Below are positions 1 to 8,035 of a stretch of DNA of 64,000 nucleotides, piece by piece. A model generated the notes under the pieces. It made no database searches and was not told the DNA's origin. It saw only the letters and a list, made by a program, of their open reading frames with translations. Position numbers and translations under genes: made by a program. Position 1 is the stretch's first letter. The number at the start of each line of letters is the position of its first letter. Source of the stretch: an uncultured Alphaproteobacteria bacterium (lineage in GTDB: Bacteria; Pseudomonadota; Alphaproteobacteria; Rs-D84); NCBI GenBank assembly GCA_934255455.1, contig CAKQNS010000005.1:1-64000 (forward strand), given 5' to 3'.

Positions 1-2951
1 GCTATATTCAAAAATACACGACATTGTGATGCGGATGTTGCGCCATCTGGCGTTAAATATGTTTTGCTTGATATTTCCAGGGCCCAATAATTTGTCGGTA
101 AATCATCCTCGGCACGATTGTCAACTGGACAGGCAGTCAACCCACCGTCGACAGTTTCGGAATACTCAAATTCTCCACCAAGACAATATTTGCCACTTGT
201 ACATGTTGCGCATTCGGTTTTGCCCCGGGGCAAATATTTACCCGCCGCACACGTCACCGATTTAACCGTCCATTTTGCATACAGGGTCGTATTTCCCGCC
301 ACGGCCGTGTACAGGTTATTTTTTGTCAATCCAGTCGAGTCAACATACATTGTGCCGGTGCCATTTTTGCCAGTGTAATATCCACCAAATGTATACCCGG
401 TACGGGTTGGCACGGTGATGTGCTGGCCATCACTGCTGTCGGTACATGTGGACAATGCTGACGAAGTATAGTAATAGCATGTACCCTTGGTATTATACTG
501 ATAATAATATTCCGATGTCCCGCCCGTACCACTTTGTTTATCCAGTGTCACCTTGTATGTAATCGGTGTGCACGCGGTTGCGCCGGCGGTGCTGGTGTAC
601 CCGGTTTTGCATTGTGTGCGGCCCAGTGTTGTGGGGTTGTTCGTTCCGCCGCATACGGTGGCATTGTTTTCATACGCACTGGCCACGGCGGGACAATAAT
701 ACCCGGCATCGCATTTTTTGATACTGTTATACACCACGCCGTCGCTTGGACCCGCACCAAAAGCACTCATACATTTTGTGTTTACGCCACTTAAATAGTA
801 TCCACCCACACTTTCAAAATAATATGTACCAACCATGGTGTTGTACAACGTGTCAACAACCGAGTCGAATTTACGCCGTTCAATCCACGAGCCCGTGGCA
901 TTAGAATACGCGGCATCCACGGTACATTCGTCGAGGGTGCTGATACCGGTGACATCTGGTGCAAACCCATATTCAACCAAAGTCGCCGCGGAATCAACGT
1001 TTGAAACCTCGGCTTCTTTGTCGGCGCGATAATCGGGCGGACAAGCATCGGCCCCCTGGTCACTGGATGATGATGTGTATGTTCCGCCCGGGCAATAATA
1101 GCCGGCGGGACATGTGGCACATGTTGTGCTGTTTTTCGGTAAATATTTGCCCGCATCGCACTTTACACCATTGGCGGTCCATTTTGCATACAGTGTTTTG
1201 TCCCCGGTTGACCCCTTGGCAATTTGCGTCACTTTGTTTGTGAACGCGGCCTCAGAATACCAGCCGTCGAACGTGTATCCAGTCTTGGTTGGGTCGGCCA
1301 AAGTAATGGTTGGTGTCGCCATCGTATATTTCGCCGGGTTGGCCGCCGCGTTCGTGCCGCCGTCCAAATTGTATGTGATGGTGTATGGTATCAATGTGCA
1401 TGCGTCGGCACTGGCCGCACCGGCGTTGCTTCTGTACCCCTCGCCGCAGTATGTCAGACCACGATCGTTACCGCTGGTCCCCGTCCATGTTCCCCCCGTG
1501 CAATAATGACCAGTCAGACATTGTGAACATTCTGTAGAATTCTTCGGCAGATATGTACCGGCACTGCAAGTGTACGATGGGGTTGTCGTGCCGCCGCCGG
1601 TTCCACCGCCGGTTCCACCGCCGGAATCTTCGCCGTTGTATTCTTCGCCGCCACTGAAAGCATCGGGGCCTTCGGCGTCGCCGTTGAACGCCAATGTCAA
1701 TGGCCAGGCCCCATCGAATTTGGCGGCCACTGTGGTCCACCCGGCCAGGTTCTGCTCTGTGTTTGCCGTGGACAGTACCGTCAACACGTCAACAATGTGG
1801 CTGGTATCATATCGGGACAGCGGAACCGCAACATCACCATCAAACCCCAGGTAATAGCAGGTTGGTTGGGGGGCGTCACCACCGCTTGGAAAATACATGG
1901 AACACCCAATGGCCAGATTGTCCAGGTCTTCAACATCGTAAACACTGCCATCGCCATTGGATGTGCGCGAAATGTCCTTGCGTACCAATTCACCATTCTT
2001 GGCGGATTCCAAATCATAGATATATGGCAAACCGTTTGGCGCAAATGCATACAGACGCTGACATTTGCCGCCAATACCACCGTATACTCTGTCGTCGGAA
2101 CCCTTGCATGTTCGTATCTGATTAAACTGCTCGCTGGTCAAAAACTGGTCGCCGGCACCGGGGGCCAACGCCGCCAGGTATATGTGTTGGCCACCAATAT
2201 CGCCACTGGCCAAGAGTGTATTAAGTTTTTCCAACCAATCGGTCCATGTGTATGTTTCAACCTCTTGTTTTCCTGTAAATATGCCGGGGTTAAATATTGT
2301 GTTGGGACCGGAATATCCATCGCCGGTGTTGCCCAACCAACCATTACGGCCCAGTTCCAGTTGGTTACCGTTTACCGTGGCGGACCAGTTGGTTATCGAA
2401 TTCTCGTCCAGTGATGGCGCGGCGCCGGTGCAGTTGCCATAATAGCATTGACAGCCCTGGTTATCGCCGCCCTCCCATTGATCGATGGTTCGGGTGCCCG
2501 CCGGGCATCTGAAATGGCCAACACCATATGTGTAATTCAAAATATCGGTCACAATCGTGTCGCCATTTTCAACATTGGCGTACATCTCGGCCAACTTGGC
2601 TTTTAACTCATCCTCGCCTATGGTTTGGGGTTTATAGGTTTTGAAGAATGCTTTCTTGCCGACTTCGTTATAAAGGGCTTGGATTTTGCCGCCGGCGGTT
2701 GGTATGGACGAAATTCCGCAATAGTTATCGTATGGGCAACTGACCCGTTCACCATCAAGGCCGAAATAGTATGTCGCGTCGTCTGGTGATTCATGCAGGC
2801 CACCCTCGGCCAGTTCGGTGTACCAATCCTTTATTGTTCGGAGATTCACGCCGTCCGTCGCGTGTGCGCCGTCAACAGATGCGCCAAACACGAAAAACAT
2901 CGCGACAAATAAATGTGCGAAAAATCCCAGAAAACCGTGTCTTTTAACCAT
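1..2951 (-). CDS. InlB-repeat (Listeria-Bacteroides repeat) Cys-rich secreted protein, C-terminus cut by window edge
   Basis: The reading frame is open for 983 codons and runs off the window, so the C-terminus is missing. The first ~30 residues are basic then hydrophobic and end in AHA, a typical signal peptide. Two later segments match Listeria-Bacteroides repeats (YTITYNLDGG ... GYTFDGWY ... TLYAKW near 1180-1400, and a second near 270-570). They alternate with Cys modules of the type AGKYLP-x-N-S-x2-C-x2-C-x2-G-Y-Y-C, near 1480-1580, 1060-1160 and 180-250. A Gly/Thr-rich linker (GGGTGGGTGGG) precedes the first module. The start is supported by GAGAGG seven bases upstream. Such modular proteins are exported surface or secreted adhesin-like proteins; the actual role is unknown. 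Confidence 0.85.
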   Translation of the reverse strand, partial: MVKRHGFLGFFAHLFVAMFFVFGASVDGAHATDGVNLRTIKDWYTELAEGGLHESPDDATYYFGLDGERVSCPYDNYCGISSIPTAGGKIQALYNEVGKKAFFKTYKPQTIGEDELKAKLAEMYANVENGDTIVTDILNYTYGVGHFRCPAGTRTIDQWEGGDNQGCQCYYGNCTGAAPSLDENSITNWSATVNGNQLELGRNGWLGNTGDGYSGPNTIFNPGIFTGKQEVETYTWTDWLEKLNTLLASGDIGGQHIYLAALAPGAGDQFLTSEQFNQIRTCKGSDDRVYGGIGGKCQRLYAFAPNGLPYIYDLESAKNGELVRKDISRTSNGDGSVYDVEDLDNLAIGCSMYFPSGGDAPQPTCYYLGFDGDVAVPLSRYDTSHIVDVLTVLSTANTEQNLAGWTTVAAKFDGAWPLTLAFNGDAEGPDAFSGGEEYNGEDSGGGTGGGTGGGTTTPSYTCSAGTYLPKNSTECSQCLTGHYCTGGTWTGTSGNDRGLTYCGEGYRSNAGAASADACTLIPYTITYNLDGGTNAAANPAKYTMATPTITLADPTKTGYTFDGWYSEAAFTNKVTQIAKGSTGDKTLYAKWTANGVKCDAGKYLPKNSTTCATCPAGYYCPGGTYTSSSSDQGADACPPDYRADKEAEVSNVDSAATLVEYGFAPDVTGISTLDECTVDAAYSNATGSWIERRKFDSVVDTLYNTMVGTYYFESVGGYYLSGVNTKCMSAFGAGPSDGVVYNSIKKCDAGYYCPAVASAYENNATVCGGTNNPTTLGRTQCKTGYTSTAGATACTPITYKVTLDKQSGTGGTSEYYYQYNTKGTCYYYTSSALSTCTDSSDGQHITVPTRTGYTFGGYYTGKNGTGTMYVDSTGLTKNNLYTAVAGNTTLYAKWTVKSVTCAAGKYLPRGKTECATCTSGKYCLGGEFEYSETVDGGLTACPVDNRAEDDLPTNYWALEISSKTYLTPDGATSASQCRVFLNI

Positions 2952-2974
2952 AATGTTCCTCTCTTTCAATGACG

Positions 2975-3004
2975 ATGGTAGAAAATTTGCCCGTGGCGTG
3001 TAAA
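2975..3004 (-). promoter_or_regulatory. Possible promoter of the InlB-repeat gene
   Basis: TTTACA, an 18-bp spacer and TACCAT lie 24 bp upstream of the start codon. This is only a moderate match. Confidence 0.35.
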
Positions 3005-3023
3005 GCGAAAAAATCAGTTGGTG

Positions 3024-3048
3024 AAAAAAAACGCGCCAATGGCGCGAA
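3024..3048 (-). terminator. Rho-independent terminator of the CAT-anticodon tRNA
   Basis: Hairpin CGCGCCATTGGCGCG followed on the minus strand by eight T residues, directly after the tRNA. Confidence 0.75.
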
Positions 3049-3053
3049 ATGTG

Positions 3054-3130
3054 TGGTGGGTTAGGTAGGACTCGAACCCACGACCAAAGCGTTATGAGCG
3101 CTCCGCTCTAACCAACTGAGCTACTAACCC
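3054..3130 (-). tRNA. tRNA with CAT anticodon (elongator Met or Ile2)
   Basis: A full cloverleaf can be drawn on the minus strand: acceptor GGGTTAG/CTAACCC, anticodon loop CTCATAA, T-loop GGTTCGAGTCC, and an encoded CCA. The anticodon stem is not the three G-C pairs of initiator tRNA, so this is elongator Met or the lysidine-modified Ile2; the sequence alone does not decide. Confidence 0.93.
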
Positions 3131-3139
3131 ACGGTCGCA

Positions 3140-3167
3140 ATTATATATGTTTTCGCATCCGTTGCAA
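3140..3167 (-). promoter_or_regulatory. Promoter of the CAT-anticodon tRNA
   Basis: TTGCAA-16 bp-TATAAT, with the -10 box nine bases upstream of the mature tRNA 5' end. Confidence 0.75.
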
Positions 3168-3220
3168 GTCATTTTTATTATGTGCTTTATTTTTTCGCGC
3201 GCCTGTGCCAATATGGGCGC

Positions 3221-4495
3221 ATGGATGCAATTGTGCCTATTTTGAATGAAACACAAATTGCCGCGTTTAACGCGGTGGCGCATTCCAATGCAAATTTGCT
3301 GATTCTGGGCCAGGCGGGTACTGGAAAATCGACATTTGTGAATTATATGAAATCGGCATTGAACAAACGGGTCGTCTGTGCGTGCCCCACGGCCGTGTCG
3401 GCGTTGAACATTGGGGGCCAGACTATTCATTCGCTGTTTCAAATTCAGCCGCGCGATTTTATTATGCCGGAACTGTTGAAATTAAAGGCCAAACCGCGCA
3501 ACATATTAAATGCGACCGATGTTTTGATAATTGATGAAATTTCTATGGTTGCACCAGATTTGCTGGATGCCATGGACATATTGGCGCGCAGTGCGCGGCA
3601 CAATAACGCGCCGTTCGGCGGAATCCAGGTCGTTGCAATTGGCGATTTGTTTCAATTGCCGCCGGTTATAACGCGTGATGCCGCCGAAATGTATCGCCAG
3701 GCATACGGCCACGAAAATGCATACTTTTTCGATGCACATGTGGCGGCGCGTTGTGATTTTCAAAAATTCAATTTTGAATGCGTGTATCGGCAAAATGATT
3801 TGCCGTTGCTGGAAAATCTGAAACGTCTGCGCGGGGGCGATTTGGGCGCGTTGGAATTTTTTAATTCGTGCAAAATTGATGATGCCACGCGTCGTGCAAA
3901 TGCCGTTATAATCACGCCGTTTCGCGCGGTGGCCGAGCGTATAAATGCCGACCGACTGGCGCAAATTGGTGCGCCCGATGTCACATATACCGGAACATTG
4001 TCGGGAACTTTTGCCGAACGCGATGCGCCCGCACCGGTGAATTTAACATTAAAGGTTGGGGCATTGGTCGTCTTTGTTAAAAACGGCGATAAATGGCACA
4101 ATGGTTCGATGGGAATTGTGCAATCGTTGTCGGCGCGCGAAATAGTCGTTCAATTGCTAAACAAATCACGCGATGTTGTGTCGGTGCGACCAGAAAAATG
4201 GGAAAAGATAGAATACTCGCGCGATGAAAATGACCGCGTTATTGAAAACGAAGTCGGCAGTTTCAAACAATTCCCGCTGAATTTGGGTTATGCCATGACC
4301 ATACACAAGGCCCAGGGCAAAACACTGGATGCGGTTGTGGTTGATATTTCGCGTGGGGCGTTCGCGCATGGGCAAACATACGTCGCATTATCGCGCACGC
4401 GGGCCGCGGGCGATATGCATATTGCGTCACCGTTGCGTCCGCGCGATGTTATATTTGATTCGCGTGTTTTGAATTTTGTAAATGGTGAATTATAA
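3221..4495 (+). CDS. RecD/Pif1-like superfamily 1 DNA helicase
   Basis: A 424-residue SF1B helicase. It shows Walker A GQAGTGKST at about residues 30-38, Walker B LIIDEISM near 100, the motif GYAMTIHKAQGKT near 370 and YVALSRTR near the C-terminus. This order is that of Pif1/RecD2-type 5'-3' helicases, which remodel stalled forks, R-loops or G-quadruplexes. The N-terminal extension of full RecD2 is absent, so a compact Pif1-like helicase is the best description. I chose the ATG reading MDAIVP; an in-frame GTG 39 bases upstream would add a poorly conserved-looking segment. It converges on rimI with a 6-bp overlap. Confidence 0.85.
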   Translation: MDAIVPILNETQIAAFNAVAHSNANLLILGQAGTGKSTFVNYMKSALNKRVVCACPTAVSALNIGGQTIHSLFQIQPRDFIMPELLKLKAKPRNILNATDVLIIDEISMVAPDLLDAMDILARSARHNNAPFGGIQVVAIGDLFQLPPVITRDAAEMYRQAYGHENAYFFDAHVAARCDFQKFNFECVYRQNDLPLLENLKRLRGGDLGALEFFNSCKIDDATRRANAVIITPFRAVAERINADRLAQIGAPDVTYTGTLSGTFAERDAPAPVNLTLKVGALVVFVKNGDKWHNGSMGIVQSLSAREIVVQLLNKSRDVVSVRPEKWEKIEYSRDENDRVIENEVGSFKQFPLNLGYAMTIHKAQGKTLDAVVVDISRGAFAHGQTYVALSRTRAAGDMHIASPLRPRDVIFDSRVLNFVNGEL

Positions 4496-4876
4496 ATCGC
4501 GGGCCATTAAAATGGCATCAATTCCGTCATAGTATTTTGGACGCCGCCCGACAACGGTAAATCCGTGTTTTTCATACAGCGCACGGGCAGGGTGGTTGTT
4601 TTCTGCGACCTCTAGAAATACGCGTTTAACGCCGCGCGCGGCCAGGTCGCGCACCATCAATTCAATCATGGTTGCCGCAATGCCACCACGGCGTGCATCG
4701 GGGTGTACACCAATGGTAATCAGTTCTGCTTCAGGCGTTATGGCGCGATATACGATAAAACCGTTTTGACTGGCCACAATGTCACAGCCCGATTTTTTCA
4801 AGTCCGCAAAATCGGCCGCCGACCATGGTTTGTGCGGGAAACACAGTGCATGCAAATGTTCCAGTTCGTTTAACAT
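4490..4876 (-). CDS. rimI: RimI-type ribosomal-protein alanine N-acetyltransferase
   Basis: A 128-residue GNAT-fold acetyltransferase. The acetyl-CoA pyrophosphate loop reads RRGGIAATMI (canonical R/Q-x2-G-x-G/A) around residues 62-71, and the C-terminal half has ENNHPARALYEKHGF, typical of RimI. RimI acetylates the N-terminal Ala of ribosomal protein bS18. It is the last gene of the lon-like/tsaB/rimI operon and overlaps tsaB by 7 bp; the tsaB-rimI pairing is common in Proteobacteria and supports the call. Confidence 0.9.
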   Translation of the reverse strand: MLNELEHLHALCFPHKPWSAADFADLKKSGCDIVASQNGFIVYRAITPEAELITIGVHPDARRGGIAATMIELMVRDLAARGVKRVFLEVAENNHPARALYEKHGFTVVGRRPKYYDGIDAILMARDL

Positions 4877-5415
4877 TTCTTCGCGTTTTCTTCGGCATAG
4901 CTGGGGCGCAGGTACATCGGAACAACGGCGTCCAAATTGCCGGCGGACAGTTTCTGTTCGGCAATTTTTGTTGCCAATTTCAAATCAAATGGTTTGTGAC
5001 CAACGGTCGCCGGACATTCCATTTGACGGGTTTCTAATTCATCAATGCCCATTGTTTGTGGCGCCGTTTTTGCCGATGCGACAAAGAAATCGCCACGGCC
5101 TGAATCAATTGCAACAAATGCGTCCGGGGTCGCGGCCAGGTACAATTCAAATGCATTGATTGGCACCACCGGAATATTCAGTCCCATGGCCAGGCCCTTG
5201 GCATACGCGATGCCCAGACGAATGCCGGTAAAACTGCCCGGACCAACAACAACGGCAATAGCGCGCAAATCGTGCCACGATGCGCCACACGATTTCATAA
5301 ATTTTTCGCATTCAATGGGTAATGCCAACGATTGTTTTTCAACCGGAATTTTTGCGTACGCATCGCCCAAAACGAATTCCAAATCATTCCCTGATGTGTT
5401 TATAACCAATATCAT
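4870..5415 (-). CDS. tsaB: tRNA threonylcarbamoyladenosine biosynthesis protein TsaB
   Basis: A 181-residue ASKHA-fold protein. The N-terminal ILVINTSGNDLEFVL strand and the segment GPGSFTGIRLGIAYAKGLA around residues 58-76 are TsaB hallmarks. TsaB is the partner of TsaD in the t6A37 tRNA modification complex, and tsaD is elsewhere in this window. It is shorter than the ~230 residues usual in enterobacteria, with a reduced C-terminal lobe. The gene starts nine bases after the lon-like stop codon. Confidence 0.92.
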   Translation of the reverse strand: MILVINTSGNDLEFVLGDAYAKIPVEKQSLALPIECEKFMKSCGASWHDLRAIAVVVGPGSFTGIRLGIAYAKGLAMGLNIPVVPINAFELYLAATPDAFVAIDSGRGDFFVASAKTAPQTMGIDELETRQMECPATVGHKPFDLKLATKIAEQKLSAGNLDAVVPMYLRPSYAEENAKKC

Positions 5416-5424
5416 TTGTATTTC

Positions 5425-7182
5425 CTATATCCGAACGCCGAAACCAATCCGCTTGGAAAATCCGGCGGATTTATGTGCGGCCAACAATTCGTCGATTTTA
5501 TCAATTGTGAATTCGGTTTTTACATCGTTGCCATCGTTCAACAGCAATGCACGACGCAACACGGCCGTCAATTCGCGCTGTAATTCACGAACGCCTTGTT
5601 CCGATGTATAGTTTTGAATTATGTGACGCAATGCCGCATCATCAATGATAATGTTTTCAGGCGCCCAACCAGTGTCGCGTGCCGCGCGGTCAATTAAATG
5701 TTCGCGTGCAATTTGAATTTTATCTTCGATGGTGTACCCGGGAATTTCAATGATTTCCATACGGTCTTTTAACGCCGCCGACATATTCAAACTGTTTGCG
5801 GTTGCAATAAACATCACATTGGACAGGTCAAAATCAACCTCCAAATAATGATCGCGGAAAGTCTTGTTTTGTTCCGGATCCAAAATCTCCAGCAATGCCG
5901 ATTCCGGATCGCCACGCCAATCGCGCCCCATTTTATCAATCTCGTCCAACACAATAACAGGGTTGTTTGTCTTGCACCGTTTCAATGCGTCCATAATACG
6001 CCCAGTTTGCGCGCCGATATATGTTTTGCGGTGGCCGCGGAAATGTGCCTCGTCCGAAATGCCCCCCAACGATATGCGTTGATATTTCCGGCCCAGTGCG
6101 GTCGCAATTGATTTACCCAATGATGTTTTACCAACACCCGGCGCGCCCACCAGGCATAAAATGCTGCCCTGGTTTTTACCGGTTTTTTTCATAACGGCAA
6201 TGTGTTCCAAAATGCGTTCCTTGACCGGTTGCATTCCGGAATGTTCGCTGTCCAGAACAGCACGCGCGGTGCGTAAATCAATTTCAGATTTATCGGATTT
6301 ATCCCATGGCATCGACAACAATTCATCCAGATACGATTTTAACAACGCACCATCATTTGACATTGGTGCCATTGAACGCATACGCCGCCATTCGGACAAA
6401 GCCTTGTCCCGGACATCCGCGGGGAGACCCGCACGCATAATGCGTTTGCGCATATTTTCAGAATCCATTTCTTCACTGCCTTCGCCCATCTCGTGTTGAA
6501 TGGCACGCAGTTTTTCCTGTAAAATGGCATCGCGGCGACCGCGTTCCATCTGTAATTGAATGCGGCGGTTGATTGAATCTTCTATTTTTGCGGTGGCCAA
6601 AATCAGATTGATTTGTTCCAATAAAATTGTCAGTTTATCATACCAATTGGTCGTTGCCAAAATGCGAACGGCAACATCGGTATCCAGCCCCGCCATTTGA
6701 ATTGCCGCATCAACAAATGCGCCCAATGGATAGTTTTGCATAACACTGCGCAAACGATCCATTTTGAATTTGCGCGCACCGGACAATGCCTGCATATTTT
6801 CGGCAATTTTATCGCGCAGGGCAATCACCTGTTCGGCGGTGTCATCGTTTGCAATTTCAATAGGTGTCGTGTTGGCCGTGAACAGCCCGCTCATTATGCT
6901 GATATCGGTTAAATGTACCGCACTGACCGTGTGCACAATTGCGTGAATGGCGCCGTCTGGCATACGCAGAACCTGGACAATTTCGCCCAATGTCCCGGTG
7001 TCGTAAATATCATCGGGCGATGTGGGATATCCCCACGAATGCTGGGGCACCAAAACAATGCGCCCACCCGCGCCAGTTGCGGTTTCGATACATAATACGG
7101 ATTGTGGGTTGTCAATATATATTGGCACCGTTGAATCCGGATGAACGATTAAATCACGAAAAGGTAAAATATATTCTGTCAT
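5425..7182 (-). CDS. Lon-like AAA+ protein lacking the protease domain
   Basis: 585 residues: a Lon substrate-binding N-domain (about 1-200), a coiled linker (200-300) and a complete AAA+ module. Walker A GAPGVGKTS is at 346-354, pore loop TYIG at 387-390, Walker B VIVLDEID at 409-416, sensor-1 TAN at 461-463, arginine-finger segment LKDRME near 474 and sensor-2 GVREL near 532. The protein ends in KRIGFGVRI, just where the serine-lysine protease domain of Lon (normally ~200 more residues) begins. Only nine bases separate its stop from tsaB, so no protease remnant follows. It cannot be a peptidase as encoded; an unfoldase or chaperone role, or a protease domain supplied in trans, is inference. 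The promoter is a sigma-32-type element. Confidence 0.9.
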   Translation of the reverse strand: MTEYILPFRDLIVHPDSTVPIYIDNPQSVLCIETATGAGGRIVLVPQHSWGYPTSPDDIYDTGTLGEIVQVLRMPDGAIHAIVHTVSAVHLTDISIMSGLFTANTTPIEIANDDTAEQVIALRDKIAENMQALSGARKFKMDRLRSVMQNYPLGAFVDAAIQMAGLDTDVAVRILATTNWYDKLTILLEQINLILATAKIEDSINRRIQLQMERGRRDAILQEKLRAIQHEMGEGSEEMDSENMRKRIMRAGLPADVRDKALSEWRRMRSMAPMSNDGALLKSYLDELLSMPWDKSDKSEIDLRTARAVLDSEHSGMQPVKERILEHIAVMKKTGKNQGSILCLVGAPGVGKTSLGKSIATALGRKYQRISLGGISDEAHFRGHRKTYIGAQTGRIMDALKRCKTNNPVIVLDEIDKMGRDWRGDPESALLEILDPEQNKTFRDHYLEVDFDLSNVMFIATANSLNMSAALKDRMEIIEIPGYTIEDKIQIAREHLIDRAARDTGWAPENIIIDDAALRHIIQNYTSEQGVRELQRELTAVLRRALLLNDGNDVKTEFTIDKIDELLAAHKSAGFSKRIGFGVRI

Positions 7183-7189
7183 AGCAGAA

Positions 7190-7220
7190 CAAATATAAGA
7201 TATTTTTACAATAATTCAAG
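7190..7220 (-). promoter_or_regulatory. Sigma-32-type heat-shock promoter of the lon-like operon
   Basis: On the minus strand CTTG, 17 bases, then CTTATATTTG. This matches every defined position of the alphaproteobacterial RpoH consensus as I recall it (CTTG-N17/18-CYTATNTNNG). A TTGAAT-16-TATATT sigma-70 reading overlaps it. The leader before the ATG would be only a few bases. Confidence 0.75.
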
Positions 7221-7225
7221 ACTAA

Positions 7226-7253
7226 TAAAAAATCCCCCAAAAACGGGGGATTT
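7226..7253 (-). terminator. Terminator of the small membrane protein gene
   Basis: Hairpin AAATCCCCC/GGGGGATTT with a six-base loop, followed by a T-run on the minus strand. Confidence 0.8.
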
Positions 7254-7275
7254 GAATTGCGCTGTGCACATAATA

Positions 7276-7506
7276 TTAACGACGACGACCGTTAAAACCA
7301 TTGTACTGTGCGGTGTTGCTGGAACGTTTTGACAAATAGCGCGCAGCAATCAAAACCAACCATTCAAATGACAAAGCCGCCATTGCCAACAATTGATTTT
7401 CAAACCCGTTCAGCCAACCCAAAACATATACCATCTGGGCGATAAAAGAGATGTACAAAATACCAAACATACCTGTAAAGAATACTTTTTTTACTTTTCC
7501 AAACAT
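7276..7506 (-). CDS. Small two-helix membrane protein, unknown function
   Basis: A 76-residue protein with two hydrophobic stretches (about residues 9-32 and 37-57), a basic N-terminus and a hydrophilic tail ending in GRRR. I do not recognise the family. The ATG at MFGKVKK is preceded by AAAGGCAG at good spacing; an upstream in-frame ATG lacks a site and would run into tmRNA sequence. It follows ssrA on the same strand, has its own terminator, and is probably an inner-membrane protein. Confidence 0.6.
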   Translation of the reverse strand: MFGKVKKVFFTGMFGILYISFIAQMVYVLGWLNGFENQLLAMAALSFEWLVLIAARYLSKRSSNTAQYNGFNGRRR

Positions 7507-7579
7507 TTTTCTGCCTTTCTGTTTTTGTTTCATATTCATAAATGTCGGGTTTCTGTTGCCGGGCACCCGACGGCCCCGC

Positions 7580-7960
7580 AATAAGCGAAATGGATATAAT
7601 CAACAATTGCCAATCATATCCGATGCCATATTAGGCAGCCATTGCAAGGCGAACATTGTCGTTCGCAGCGATTCTATCGCCATTCATTTTTTTATCGGCT
7701 TTTAACGACGCCATGTCGGATTCAATCTGTTGTCTTTACTGCGCCTGTCGAAACTATGTCAGCCCCAATAAAATCATTCTGGTTGGTATCTGCTGGTTTT
7801 CTGCGATGGTCGTGTATGTCCAATACACTTTCCATCTTGAAAACGGCGCATATCCACAACCACAATGATTTTCTGAAATAATGATGGTGGAGCTGTGGGG
7901 TACCGCCCCCCAGTCCAATGCGTCTATTCCACACAGAATTCAGAATCATCATCGCTTGCG
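7580..7960 (-). ncRNA. ssrA: tmRNA, circularly permuted two-piece form
   Basis: Transfer-messenger RNA rescues stalled ribosomes. On the minus strand the acceptor half comes first, with T-arm GGGGGGCGGTACCCC and 3' end AGCTCCACCA ending at 7885. A ~118-nt intervening segment follows, then the coding half starts at 7766 with GGGGCTGACATAGTTTCGAC, whose GGGGCT pairs with AGCTCC. This reversed order defines the permuted alphaproteobacterial tmRNA, processed into two RNAs. The tag reading frame (7669-7631) encodes AANDNVRLAMAA then TAA: ANDN start and Ala-Ala end as in other tags. The outer ends are approximate. Confidence 0.93.
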
Positions 7961-7970
7961 CGACCCATAT

Positions 7971-7999
7971 ATTATAAATATTTACTGTGGAAATTGCAA
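7971..7999 (-). promoter_or_regulatory. Promoter of ssrA
   Basis: TTGCAA-17 bp-TATAAT on the minus strand, shortly upstream of the acceptor half. TTGCAA is its own reverse complement, so it also sits near a separate + strand TATAAT (8010-8015) that may serve obgE. Confidence 0.8.
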
Positions 8000-8035
8000 G
8001 TTTTTAAGTTATAATCAATGAAAACAGGATAAAAA

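Noticed and set aside
797..2442. Several + strand reading frames of 90-205 codons
   Set aside because: All lie antisense to the uninterrupted InlB-repeat gene, whose codon pattern and motifs are clearly real.
7656..7868. Short + strand protein genes between 7.6 and 7.9 kb
   Set aside because: This stretch is the tmRNA gene on the minus strand; the frames have no ribosome binding sites.
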